A stretch of DNA of 61,621 nucleotides, taken from NCBI GenBank assembly GCA_040901765.1, contig JBBDYG010000122.1, forward strand, positions 1-61,621. The letters are read 5' to 3'. Shown piece after piece: positions 54,442 to 61,621 of this stretch. The notes under the pieces are model-generated. The model made no database searches and was not told the origin of the DNA. It saw nothing but the letters and a program-made list of their open reading frames with translations. Numbering within the stretch: the stretch's first letter is position 1; each line of letters begins with the position of its first letter. This stretch comes from JBBDYG01 sp040901765 (GTDB taxonomy: Bacteria; Planctomycetota; Planctomycetia; Pirellulales; Lacipirellulaceae). Both the position numbers and the translations under genes were made by a program.

Positions 54442-55155
54442 TTACTTCAGGTAATCGGCCACGAGTAAGTACACGGGAAACTCGGGTCCACGGCCGAGAT
54501 TGGCGGGGTTAATCATCAGCCTGCCGCCGACGCGGTACAGCCGCAGGTCGAAACTGGCCGTTTGCTTGGCGGTCAGCTTCACTTGAATTTGATCGTAATA
54601 CTTCACTTTGTCGATTTCACCGAAACAGCACTCGTTGTTGTCCCGCACGAGCAAAAACTCATCGCTGATCGTGCGATGCGAGCCGGGGCGGACGTAACCC
54701 TTGATAAAAACTTGCTGGCCGGCAAGCGCGGCGATGTCGGGCGGAATGTAGATGTTGCCCCGCTCCTCTACCGTATCGGGCTTCATGCTGGTAAAGGAAG
54801 TTCGCTCGTAGCCGTCGGGCACTTCGGTAGCGTAAACGTATCCGCCGTACCCCACGCCGGTTACCAAGAACAAAGCCGAAAGGAATGCTCCCGTTGCTGC
54901 CATCGTCGTCCCTGTGTACGTTTCCGGCTGTCGCCGAATTGCAGCCAGGGACCGCAGCGAAACGAAGATTCCCAACAGTGGAATCGGCGCGATCATCAGG
55001 CACGCCTCGAAATTGGTGGCAGCAGGGACGACCGTCGCCACGGATAAAACGCCCAGCAATAATCCAGCAATCGCGCCGGTGTGAATCGCGCGGTACTCTA
55101 GCGCATCGAGACTGTCGTTCGTTCGAATATTTGTGCTAAGGGTGGCTGTAGACAT
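54442..55155 (-). CDS. DUF3299 membrane protein
   Basis: A 237-residue protein with three hydrophobic segments in the N-terminal half (AIAGLLLGVLSVATVVPAA, ACLMIAPIPLLGIFVSL, GAFLSALFLVTGVGYGG) and a C-terminal DUF3299 domain with AGQQVFIKGYVRPG, FLLVRDNNECCFGEI, and VKLTAKQTASFDLRLYRVGG. The motif ECCFG matches the next gene. The membrane part makes it a likely inner-membrane counterpart of the lipoprotein; together they would form a periplasmic contact. A 62-bp gap separates the two. Confidence 0.85.
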   Translation of the reverse strand: MSTATLSTNIRTNDSLDALEYRAIHTGAIAGLLLGVLSVATVVPAATNFEACLMIAPIPLLGIFVSLRSLAAIRRQPETYTGTTMAATGAFLSALFLVTGVGYGGYVYATEVPDGYERTSFTSMKPDTVEERGNIYIPPDIAALAGQQVFIKGYVRPGSHRTISDEFLLVRDNNECCFGEIDKVKYYDQIQVKLTAKQTASFDLRLYRVGGRLMINPANLGRGPEFPVYLLVADYLK

Positions 55156-55164
55156 GGTGGGGGA

Positions 55165-55189
55165 GGCTGTCGGCTGTCGGCTGTCGGCC
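55165..55189. repeat. GGCTGTC tandem repeat
   Basis: Three and a half copies of GGCTGTC in the gap between two genes of the ABC module. The same unit builds the hairpin at 45126-45208. Confidence 0.7.
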
Positions 55190-55220
55190 AGAAATTGATT
55201 GAAATGAATTGAAACGTTAA

Positions 55221-56927
55221 TTAACCCGGTCCGGCGCGGAGGATAATCCAGAACAGGCCCATGAACAGCACCGCGCCGAGCAAGGGCAGGCCGATGATCC
55301 AGCCGCGGCTCGGTTCGACGAGTGGTTCCACGGCGGGCTTGCTCACGCTTACCTGGACAGGCTCGCTGCTCGGTTCCGCTTCGCCTTTCGCAGCGGGTTG
55401 GGCTTCGACTATTTCTGGCTCGCTCGTCGCTTCCGCATCCACGGTTGCGACTTCGGCCGCGTCGGTTTCATTGTACGTAGTTGGGAGGCCGGCGGCGGGG
55501 TCAGGGATTTCGCTCGCGGGCGTCTCTTCGGCAACCAAGTCCGCCGCGGTTGCGGATTCTCCGGTGTCCGCCGCCGCTGCTTCCGCCGCCTCGGCGGTTT
55601 CGCGGGTTGCCGATGCGGGTGCCTTACTTGGATCGTCGCCTCGAGCGCGGGCCAACATTCCAAACGCCGCCAGGCTACGCGCCCGCTCGACGCTGTCGGG
55701 GTCCATCTTTTCAAATTCTGCAATCGCCACGCGGGCCTTCTCGCCGGTATCTCCCGGCTGCTCGGCCGCAATGTCCATGTAAGTCACGACCGGCTCGCGG
55801 ACATAACTCTGTTTTTCCGCCTTGCGAAACATGTCGGCGAGTCGATCGACGACGGACCAGTCGCCCCAGCGAGCGAGGTCGGGGATCACTTGATCGGCGA
55901 AATCGCGGTTATCGAGCAACAAGCGGGCCGACGCGGCGGCGCGCTCCGGCGGCAGAACCTCCATGCCGTCCGTCAAAATCCGCAGCGCCATCAGGACTGT
56001 GTACGTGTGGCTGATTTCCTCTTGTGTGCCCTGCAGGAACCGCCGATCCACGACATCCATCCGATCGGGACCACCCAATACGACGTAACAGCCAATGAGT
56101 GCATCGAGGCCCAGCTTGCGCCGCCGTTCTTCCGCGCGGACCATTTCGGGCAGAAGCATCGTTGCAATCGGGCCGGTACTCCCGACGGACGCAGCCGAGA
56201 TCGCTTCGGCGGCCGGCGCCAGCACTTTGGCGTCGGACAGAATCATTTGCTCCAGCCGGGCCAAATCCTCAGGCTGGCCGCACACGCCGAGCAACGTCAA
56301 AAACAACCGCCGTCGGCTGGGGCTGACGTGGGGGCTTTCAATCCACGCGAGCAATTGCTCGCGATCCATTTGCTCCTTGATCGCCTTCACATCCTCGTAG
56401 GGCGCGCGGGCAAACTCGTCATACGAGTCTTGAGCCAACAAAGAATCCTCGTGTTCCAAATAATCGAGAAAAAACTTCGTTCGCTCCGGCCCCTCCTTGG
56501 GAAGCGCAGGGAGCCGCTTGACGTAATCGACCGCCGTGGCGGAAAGCGCGAAGGGGATCGTCCACTCCAGCGGCTCGCCCACGCCGCGGATGAGATACGA
56601 CTTCTCGCGGCTCGGCTCTTCATAAAAGATCGCTTTCACTTCCTTGATCCCGACCAGCGACTCCTTCCCCTTGAGAATTTCGACGATCTCAAACGTCGCC
56701 TTTCCGGTCTCCGGGTCGGCGACGCCGAAACCACCGAGGCCATCGGGCTTGGTGTCGGGCGGCAGGGCCTCCTTCACCAGCCGGGCGACGATCACGGCGT
56801 TGGCAGAGTCCATTTCCTCGGTAAGCGTGAGCGATTCCACGGAACAAAACGGGCAAGCCGCCGACCGCGTCACCCAACCCAAAGCGAGAACTGCGACGGC
56901 GACGGGAACGATTCTTATTCGCGACAT
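55221..56927 (-). CDS. Secreted CPFC-motif protein with C-terminal membrane anchor
   Basis: A 568-residue protein. The leader (about 1-24) ends with ACPFCSVESLTLTEEM, so the Cys pair at about 25/28 lies at or near the mature N-terminus and may bind metal. Residues 30-110 look like an OB/TIMP-like strand set (ANAVIVARLV, GKATFEIVEILKG, VKAIFYEE). Then come helical repeats to about 400, a Glu/Ala-rich linker, and a membrane segment at the end (WIIGLPLLGAVLFMGLFWIIL). ATG 56927 follows GAAGGG at 8 nt; a GTG at 56936 is the alternative. It sits between the permease and the DUF3299 genes. Confidence 0.8.
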   Translation of the reverse strand: MSRIRIVPVAVAVLALGWVTRSAACPFCSVESLTLTEEMDSANAVIVARLVKEALPPDTKPDGLGGFGVADPETGKATFEIVEILKGKESLVGIKEVKAIFYEEPSREKSYLIRGVGEPLEWTIPFALSATAVDYVKRLPALPKEGPERTKFFLDYLEHEDSLLAQDSYDEFARAPYEDVKAIKEQMDREQLLAWIESPHVSPSRRRLFLTLLGVCGQPEDLARLEQMILSDAKVLAPAAEAISAASVGSTGPIATMLLPEMVRAEERRRKLGLDALIGCYVVLGGPDRMDVVDRRFLQGTQEEISHTYTVLMALRILTDGMEVLPPERAAASARLLLDNRDFADQVIPDLARWGDWSVVDRLADMFRKAEKQSYVREPVVTYMDIAAEQPGDTGEKARVAIAEFEKMDPDSVERARSLAAFGMLARARGDDPSKAPASATRETAEAAEAAAADTGESATAADLVAEETPASEIPDPAAGLPTTYNETDAAEVATVDAEATSEPEIVEAQPAAKGEAEPSSEPVQVSVSKPAVEPLVEPSRGWIIGLPLLGAVLFMGLFWIILRAGPG

Positions 56928-57035
56928 GAAAGTCACCCTTCGGACGTGAATGGATCCACTGATGCTCTATTGTAGGGCATGGACTCTGCGGAGGTAACGC
57001 CGGGGCCGCGGACAAGTCCGCGGCTTGGGAAAAAA

Positions 57036-58436
57036 CTAATTCAGCGACTTTGCCACGTCGGTACGATACGCCGATAGGGCCGGTAAGAAACCGACCAGCG
57101 CGGCCAATACCACGAGAGCCGGAATCAGAATCAATTCCTGCACGTCGAACTGGAACATGTCGAGAGCCACCCCGGTGCGGGCTTCCACAAACGGGCTGGC
57201 CAAGCCGATCAAGGCGTGGCCCATCGCGATTCCCACCAGGCCGCCGCAAACCGACAGCAAGATCGACTCAAACAGCGTAATCAGCATCACGGCCAGCCGG
57301 CTGGCACCCAAAGCGCGCATCACCGCGATGTCGCGGCTCCGCTCGTTCATCGAATTATAGATGCTTACGAAGATGCCGATCGCCGCCACGAGCACGATTA
57401 AGATCGTAAGTACCAGCAGCACGAGCTGGATCGGCGAGACGAACGTCCCCAGCAGTTTGGTAACTTGCGACAGGGGCGAAACGGCCTGCGCCACACTGTC
57501 GGGATTTTTGTTGATGAGCAACTCGAGCGTCCCCGCATGCATGTCGCTCTTGCATAGCACCAGGATCGAAGTCACTTCGCGTTGCGATTCGGGCAGCGCC
57601 GCCACTCGCTCGCCCATGATGTTGTAACCGTACCGCGGCGCTTCATCGTCGGTTTCGATTGATGACTCGATACCGTCAAACAGCGCCACGCGCCAGCCGA
57701 ACAGGTCCGCAACATAATCCGCTTCGTCCGGCAGTTCTTGTTTTTTCTTGTCTTCTGGCGCCAGCGCGTGGCCTTCCAGCAGGTAGAAACCTTCCATGTT
57801 GGCAAACAACGCCCGGTCGTTCGCCGTGCCGGTCGGCTCCAAGACGCCGACGATCTTGAATTCCTCGTGCTTATCGCCGTCGGCCCCGATGCCGTGCGTG
57901 GGATTGAAAATGTCGCCCACCTTGAGGCCCGTGTGCGTGGCGACGACCGAGCCGATCACCGCCTCGAAAAACTGATCGCTTTTAAAGTTGCGGCCGTCGC
58001 GAAACGTGTAGCCAATCGGCGTGCCGTCGGCTTGTGTAGTGTACTGAATCTTGTCGAATAGATCGGGCGTGGTGGCAACCACACGAAAAGTCTGGTCATC
58101 CGCCGAAAAGCTATCGCCCAGGCAATAGGGCACGGCGACGTCGGTCAGGCTCGCATACTCGCCCTCGGTGAACTGCTCGTAATAGCTCCACGGAATTGGG
58201 TAGAGGGCCTTATCGAGATGGTAGACAGTGCTGAGCACCATCTGCATCGCGCCTCCCTTGCCTCCGACGATCAAGTGATAACCCTGGGCGAACTGCGAGA
58301 ACTGCCGATCGACGATGCTATGGACCACGATCACGCAGATCACCGCCGCCACGCCCAGCGCCATCGACAACCCGGTGAGGGTCGAGGCCAGCGCTCGATG
58401 CTGCATGTTTCGCCAGGCGATTTTCCAGAAACTCAT
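57036..58436 (-). CDS. ABC transporter permease, FtsX/MacB-type
   Basis: A 466-residue permease. MSFWKIAWRNMQHRALASTLTGLSMALGVAAVIC opens it with the first membrane helix, then a large extracytoplasmic domain (about 40-300). Three more helices follow near the C-terminus, of which VLLVLTILIVLVAAIGIFVSIYNSM is the first, plus NERSRDIAVMRALGASR (coupling helix). This is the four-helix FtsX/MacB layout. Its start codon overlaps the stop of the ATPase gene (ATGA), so they are translated together. Confidence 0.92.
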   Translation of the reverse strand: MSFWKIAWRNMQHRALASTLTGLSMALGVAAVICVIVVHSIVDRQFSQFAQGYHLIVGGKGGAMQMVLSTVYHLDKALYPIPWSYYEQFTEGEYASLTDVAVPYCLGDSFSADDQTFRVVATTPDLFDKIQYTTQADGTPIGYTFRDGRNFKSDQFFEAVIGSVVATHTGLKVGDIFNPTHGIGADGDKHEEFKIVGVLEPTGTANDRALFANMEGFYLLEGHALAPEDKKKQELPDEADYVADLFGWRVALFDGIESSIETDDEAPRYGYNIMGERVAALPESQREVTSILVLCKSDMHAGTLELLINKNPDSVAQAVSPLSQVTKLLGTFVSPIQLVLLVLTILIVLVAAIGIFVSIYNSMNERSRDIAVMRALGASRLAVMLITLFESILLSVCGGLVGIAMGHALIGLASPFVEARTGVALDMFQFDVQELILIPALVVLAALVGFLPALSAYRTDVAKSLN

Positions 58437-59101
58437 GCGGCGGCCACCCGGTTGATCTGTTCCAAATACTCGACCCGCTCGAATTGGTCCGACACCTCCG
58501 AGGCGTGCGTCACCAGTAGCATCGCGACACTCTCGCTGAGGCACGCCTCGCGCAACAGGTCGATTACCTGTTGCTGATGCGCGGGGTCGATATTCGCTGT
58601 CGGCTCATCGGCCAACAGCAGCAGCGGCTTGTTGGCCAGCGCCCTCGCGACGGCAACCCGTTGCTGCTCGCCGACCGACAGCGCCTGCGGCTTATGGTGC
58701 AAGCGGTGCGAAAGGCCGACTTTTTCTAGCAGCTCTGCCGCCCGCTTCGGGTCGCGCCGCTGGCCGGTGAACGTCATGCCGAGCATCACGTTCTCAAGGG
58801 CCGTGAATGCCGCTAGCAGATTAAAGGTCTGAAAGACGTACCCGATGTGCCGGGCACGGAAGCGATCTCGGCCCGCTTCGGGAAGCCGGGTGATATCGAC
58901 ATCGCGAATGCGAATTGCGCCGGCGTCAACCGTGGTCAGCCCGGCAATCGAATTGAGCAGTGTGGTCTTGCCGCAGCCGCTCCGGCCCCGCAACACAACC
59001 TGCTCCCCCGTCGCGAGGCGAAATTCGGGAATATCGAGAATCCGCAGCTCCTCGCCGCTCGGCTCGCGATACGATTTCCGAACTTTCTCGACGTGAAGCA
59101 T
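58433..59101 (-). CDS. ABC transporter ATP-binding protein, MacB/LolD type
   Basis: A 222-residue ATPase: Walker A GRSGCGKTTL, signature LSVGEQQRVAVARAL, Walker B LLLLADEPT and a H-loop in LLVTHASE. LolD/MacB-type ATPases drive permeases that move substrates between membranes or lift lipoproteins. It starts at ATG 59101 directly after a REP cluster, and overlaps the permease gene by 4 bp. Confidence 0.93.
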   Translation of the reverse strand: MLHVEKVRKSYREPSGEELRILDIPEFRLATGEQVVLRGRSGCGKTTLLNSIAGLTTVDAGAIRIRDVDITRLPEAGRDRFRARHIGYVFQTFNLLAAFTALENVMLGMTFTGQRRDPKRAAELLEKVGLSHRLHHKPQALSVGEQQRVAVARALANKPLLLLADEPTANIDPAHQQQVIDLLREACLSESVAMLLVTHASEVSDQFERVEYLEQINRVAAA

Positions 59102-59105
59102 AACC

Positions 59106-59240
59106 GTAGGTCAGGCTTTCTTGCCTGACGGTTTTGTAGGTCAGGCTTTCTTGCCTGACGGAATTTGCAAATGTTTCCCTTCCGCATGTCAGGCTGGAAA
59201 GCCTGACTTACGGCATGTCAGGCAGGAAAGCCTGACCTAC
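59106..59240. repeat. Cluster of four REP units (two forward, two reverse)
   Basis: Units at 59106-59129 and 59136-59159 run forward (GTAG followed by GTCAGGC-6 nt-GCCTGAC), and 59188-59211 and 59217-59240 run in reverse with CTAC or TTAC at the outer end. The symmetry is that of BIMEs. The rest of the gap to 59489 shows no gene. Confidence 0.85.
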
Positions 59241-59489
59241 GGGGAATCTCGCATCATAGACGCTGCGCGGGCAGGCGGGAACGCCGCAAACTGCTGCTAG
59301 CTCATCCGTTACGCACACTTTGCCGACGGGGTTCGGCGAGGTTGGCAAGAACTGCAATTCCCGCGGGAAATCTTACAAGGCCACCCGGTCAAGCGAGGCA
59401 AGTAGACGCGCGCCGATGATTTCGGAAGATTCGCCCTGCCAACAGTTTAGGGCCGCTTAAGCCACTGTGCGGCGGGTGCCGCGAGGGAT

Positions 59490-59507
59490 TTGGCACACCG
59501 TTGGCAT
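59490..59507 (+). promoter_or_regulatory. Sigma-54-type (RpoN) promoter
   Basis: TTGGCACACCGTTGGCAT. GG at 59492-59493 and GC at 59504-59505 are 10 bases apart, and the -24 TGGCAC is perfect; the -12 reads TTGGC instead of TTGC. It would start RNA near 59517. No enhancer-binding protein or NtrC-type gene is in the window. Confidence 0.6.
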
Positions 59508-59516
59508 TAGGCTGCT

Positions 59517-59675
59517 TTCGAAGAGAGCGGGACATCCACCCGGCGGGTATAGCCAGATGGGATTCTGGCTCCTGGGTCGCGACGGTCCCTTTTTAGGGCT
59601 GTGCAAGTATCCGTTTACCTCCCCCAATGGTAAGGGCCGTCGAGCTTCCCGTAGCTCGGCGGCCCTTTCTCTTTT
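59517..59675 (+). ncRNA. Candidate structured small RNA
   Basis: About 160 nt between a sigma-54-like promoter and a strong intrinsic terminator. Inside are a perfect 7-bp stem (AGCCAGA / TCTGGCT, 59551-59570) with a 6-nt loop, a GGG/CCC hairpin at 59574-59589, a possible small hairpin at 59538-59548, and an unpaired C-rich run TTTACCTCCCCC (near 59615) complementary to Shine-Dalgarno sequences. A frame is open across it, but its codons lack any recognisable domain. I know no RNA family that fits. It could also be a leader of folC. Confidence 0.5.
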
Positions 59676-59677
59676 GG
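59632..59677 (+). terminator. Intrinsic terminator of the candidate small RNA
   Basis: A 14-bp stem (AAGGGCCGTCGAGC with GCTCGGCGGCCCTT, one G-U wobble), an 8-nt loop, then TTTCTCTTTT. It is 105 bp before the folC start, so it belongs to the RNA ahead of it or acts as an attenuator. Confidence 0.85.
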
Positions 59678-59781
59678 CGGCTCTGTCGTGGGACCGAAAC
59701 GCGAATTCACGTTATATTTGGAGGGTCTCGCTCACCCCAACAATCCCCGGCAGAGCGGGGCGCTGTCGAGAGAACTATCAT

Positions 59782-61188
59782 TTGAACGATCTCGACCCCC
59801 GCCGCAGCGCCGCGCTCGATTGGCTCTTCGGCCGGATCAATTACGAGCGTCAACCGCTGCCGCCGTACCCGGCGCGGACGCTGAAGCTCGATCGCATGCG
59901 TCAGTTGCTCACGCGGTTGGGAAATCCCGACGCAGGTATGAAGCTTGTCCACGTCGCCGGTACGAAGGGTAAAGGCTCCACATCCGCGATGATCGCGGCG
60001 GTGCTCACCGCGGCTGGCTACCGCACGGGGCTGTACACATCGCCCCACTTGGAGCGGATGGAGGAACGCATTGCGATCGACGGCGTGCCGTGCAGCGCAG
60101 CGGAACTGGTCGCGCTGGTGGACCGCTTGCGGCCGCACGTTAAAGCGCACGACGAGCAAGCCGCCGCGTTGGGCGACATCGGCCCAACCTACTTTGAAAT
60201 CGCCACGGCAATGGCACTGTCGCACTTCGCCGACCGGCAGGCCGATGCAGTCGTGCTCGAGGTGGGCTTGGGAGGCCGGCTCGATTCAACCAACGTTTGC
60301 CTGCCGATGGTGTCGGTCATTACCAGTATTAGCCGCGATCACACGCGACAACTTGGCGAGACGCTGGCGGAAATCGCTCGCGAAAAGGCCGGGATCATTA
60401 AGCCCGGTGTGCCGGTCGTGAGCGGCGTGACCGACAGCGAACCGCGCGATGTTATCGCCGAGGTGGCCCATCAGCACGGCTGCCGGCTGATTGAAGTCGG
60501 CCAGCAGTTTCACTTCCGCGACACCGCGCCCAACCACTGGACGTTGCCGCTAACCAAACGTCCGACCGGCAGCATGCTCGAGTTCGATGGCACGATTGCC
60601 GGCGAAGTGCAGCACTTCACCGACATCCGGCTGGGTTTATTGGGCCATCATCAGGCGGCCAATGCCGCCGTAGCGCTGGCCACGCTGGCGGAACTAAAGC
60701 ATCAGGGCTGGAACATCACCGAAGAAGCGACGCGCGCGGGGCTGGCCGATATCCGAATACCGGCACGGGTCGAGGTTTTTCCCGGCGCGCCGACGATCAT
60801 TGTGGACACCGCTCACAACGAAGCCTCCGCCGCCGCGCTCGTGGAATTCATCGAACAGCACGCCCCCCATCCGCGGGTGCTGGTCGCATCGATCAGCCGT
60901 GACAAGGAAGTGCGGGCCATCGTCCACCTATTGACGCCCCATTTCGACCGCTTTGTGGTGACACAGTATGTCGAAAACCCCCGAGCGGTGGTCGCTGAAC
61001 GTCTTGCCGAGACCGTGCGCGCGGAACTCGATCTCATTGGTCAACGAAGCGCCAGCATCACAATATGCGCCACACCGGCGGATGCTTGGCAGCACGTGCT
61101 CGGCACAACAGAGCCGCACGAACTGGTGTGCATCACCGGCTCGTTCTTTCTCGCCGCCGAGATGCGACGATTGGTCGTGGCGCGATGA
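59782..61188 (+). CDS. folC: Bifunctional folylpolyglutamate synthase/dihydrofolate synthase
   Basis: A 468-residue Mur-ligase-like enzyme that adds glutamate to dihydropteroate and to tetrahydrofolate. ALDWLFGRINYE (N-terminal), VAGTKGKGSTSAM (P-loop), YTSPHLERMEERI, GLGGRLDSTNV, REKAGIIKPG, LLGHHQAANAAVA and VDTAHNEASA are in family order. The start is TTG 59782, since the family begins just ahead of its ALDWL block. The in-frame codons from 59467 to 59781 cross a terminator hairpin and are not a plausible extension. Confidence 0.92.
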   Translation: MNDLDPRRSAALDWLFGRINYERQPLPPYPARTLKLDRMRQLLTRLGNPDAGMKLVHVAGTKGKGSTSAMIAAVLTAAGYRTGLYTSPHLERMEERIAIDGVPCSAAELVALVDRLRPHVKAHDEQAAALGDIGPTYFEIATAMALSHFADRQADAVVLEVGLGGRLDSTNVCLPMVSVITSISRDHTRQLGETLAEIAREKAGIIKPGVPVVSGVTDSEPRDVIAEVAHQHGCRLIEVGQQFHFRDTAPNHWTLPLTKRPTGSMLEFDGTIAGEVQHFTDIRLGLLGHHQAANAAVALATLAELKHQGWNITEEATRAGLADIRIPARVEVFPGAPTIIVDTAHNEASAAALVEFIEQHAPHPRVLVASISRDKEVRAIVHLLTPHFDRFVVTQYVENPRAVVAERLAETVRAELDLIGQRSASITICATPADAWQHVLGTTEPHELVCITGSFFLAAEMRRLVVAR

Positions 61189-61227
61189 TGTAGAGTCAGT
61201 CGGGCGCGACCGTCTTTCAGCAGAGCG

Positions 61228-61258
61228 GCGACGGAGCGAAGCGCATTCGCTCTGTCGT
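61228..61258 (+). terminator. Hairpin downstream of folC
   Basis: A 13-bp stem (GCGACGGAGCGAA with TTCGCTCTGTCGT, two wobbles) and a 5-nt loop, 40 bp after folC. No T-tract follows, so a Rho-independent role is uncertain. Confidence 0.5.
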
Positions 61259-61387
61259 CATGGGACAGCGGCCCGTAGGACGGACACGCCTGTCCAACCA
61301 TCGATCCCCCTCCTCCGTCCGCGGGGGAGGGGCTAGGGGAGGGGGCAACCCGATTCTCCCTACGCCAACGGGGTTACTTCTTTCAGA

Positions 61388-61418
61388 CCAGGCTTCGCCG
61401 CGCAGCGGCGTAGCCTGG
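61388..61418. repeat. CCAGGCT-type palindrome
   Basis: CCAGGCTTCGCCGC pairs with GCGGCGTAGCCTGG across a 3-nt loop with one mismatch. It resembles the hairpins inside the large repeats A and B, and is preceded by AACGGGGTTAC (61369-61379), a fragment of their central palindrome. The remaining 311-bp gap before the next gene also has a GGGGAGGGG-rich palindrome near 61305-61346. Confidence 0.6.
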
Positions 61419-61499
61419 GTATCGTGCCTAGGCCCCACGCCATCAGGCGCTTAAACTGACAACGTTAAAACGGACGCCGCACACTTTCCACAACGCTGT

Positions 61500-61621
61500 A
61501 TGGCCAAATCTCCCGCTCCATCGACCGCACCGACCGAAATCGTCGCGCTGGTCGAACAATTCGCCGAGCACCGCGAGACCTATCACCGCACGGGCTACAA
61601 CGAAACGCAGCTTCGCCACGA
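61500..61621 (+). CDS. N-terminus of a probable type IIG restriction-modification enzyme (cut by window edge)
   Basis: Only 40 codons are visible: MAKSPAPSTAPTEIVALVEQ and FAEHRETYHRTGYNETQLRH. The pattern F-x-x-x-R-x-x-Y-x-x-x-x-Y-N-E-x-Q-L-R is what I know from the first residues of Eco57I/TaqI-like fused restriction-methylase proteins. The catalytic parts are beyond the edge, so this is a pattern call only. Confidence 0.55.
   Translation, partial: MAKSPAPSTAPTEIVALVEQFAEHRETYHRTGYNETQLRH

Noticed and set aside
55398..56975. A 525-codon open frame antisense to the CPFC protein gene
   Set aside because: It lies opposite a well-supported gene and its sequence is Arg/Gly/Ala-rich, as expected from the GC-biased third positions; no domain is visible.
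59106..59240. Short direct and inverted repeats resembling a CRISPR array
   Set aside because: The repeats are palindromic with GTAG ends, in alternating orientation and without regular spacers; there are no cas genes.
59467..59781. N-terminal extension of FolC by 105 residues
   Set aside because: The open frame crosses a sigma-54-type promoter and a terminator hairpin, and the family begins near 59782.

Overview
The window looks like a chromosome segment of a planctomycete, most likely of the Pirellulales group. The evidence is two DUF1501/DUF1549-DUF1553 gene sets, two secreted sulfatases, an ECF sigma factor next to a Ser/Thr kinase, several proteins ending in dockerin-like and PEP-CTERM segments, DUF1570 and DUF3299 proteins, and high GC. 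No rRNA, tRNA, prophage, full insertion sequence or CRISPR array was seen.

Layout. 1-13.9 kb: the start of a Ser/Thr kinase, its ECF sigma factor, a DUF1501 + DUF1549/1553 pair, an alpha/beta hydrolase, a histone-H1-like glycine-zipper protein, two tandem sulfatases, a DUF1570 metallopeptidase, a secreted protein and a PIN-type toxin-antitoxin pair. 14-21.7 kb: three tandem giant secreted repeat proteins (T5SS/PEP-CTERM-associated repeats, dockerin, PEP-CTERM). 21.8-30.9 kb: a large dispersed repeat (copy A), a membrane-anchored protein, an M1 aminopeptidase with HEAT repeats, UDP-glucose dehydrogenase, and a bilobal aspartic-protease-like PEP-CTERM protein. 30.9-35.9 kb: two small unknown genes, accD, a histidine-phosphatase-fold protein without catalytic residues, rpe, scpB and an SDR. 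35.9-40.7 kb: a second DUF1501/DUF1553 locus whose intergenic region has taken two identical 200-bp MITEs, one of which splits a small gene. 40.9-52.9 kb: DUF2339, a BrnTA-like pair, a ketosynthase homologue without its Cys, a GNAT protein, an epimerase, another PIN toxin-antitoxin pair, an Ntn-hydrolase, an Rrf2 regulator with cysH, and rhaB. 53.0-59.1 kb: the inverted copy B of the large repeat, which truncates a MazF/PemK-like toxin, then a five-gene ABC transporter/CPFC protein/double DUF3299 module. 59.1-61.6 kb: a REP cluster, a candidate sigma-54-driven structured small RNA, folC, and the first 40 codons of what looks like a type IIG restriction-modification gene.

How the genes work together. 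Much of the content serves the cell surface and polymer degradation: sulfatases, the cytochrome-like DUF1549/1553 proteins with DUF1501 partners, and PEP-CTERM repeat proteins. A second group is housekeeping: accD, rpe, scpB, folC, ugd, cysH, rhaB. Gaps are filled by at least four families of palindromic repeats. One is a REP family with the GTAG signature expected of RAYT substrates, whose transposase must lie elsewhere. The strongest candidates for undescribed biology are the sigma-54/sRNA locus at 59.49-59.68 kb, the MITE family with 9-bp target duplications, the ABC/CPFC/DUF3299 module, and the catalytically stripped homologues of the ketosynthase and histidine phosphatase families.
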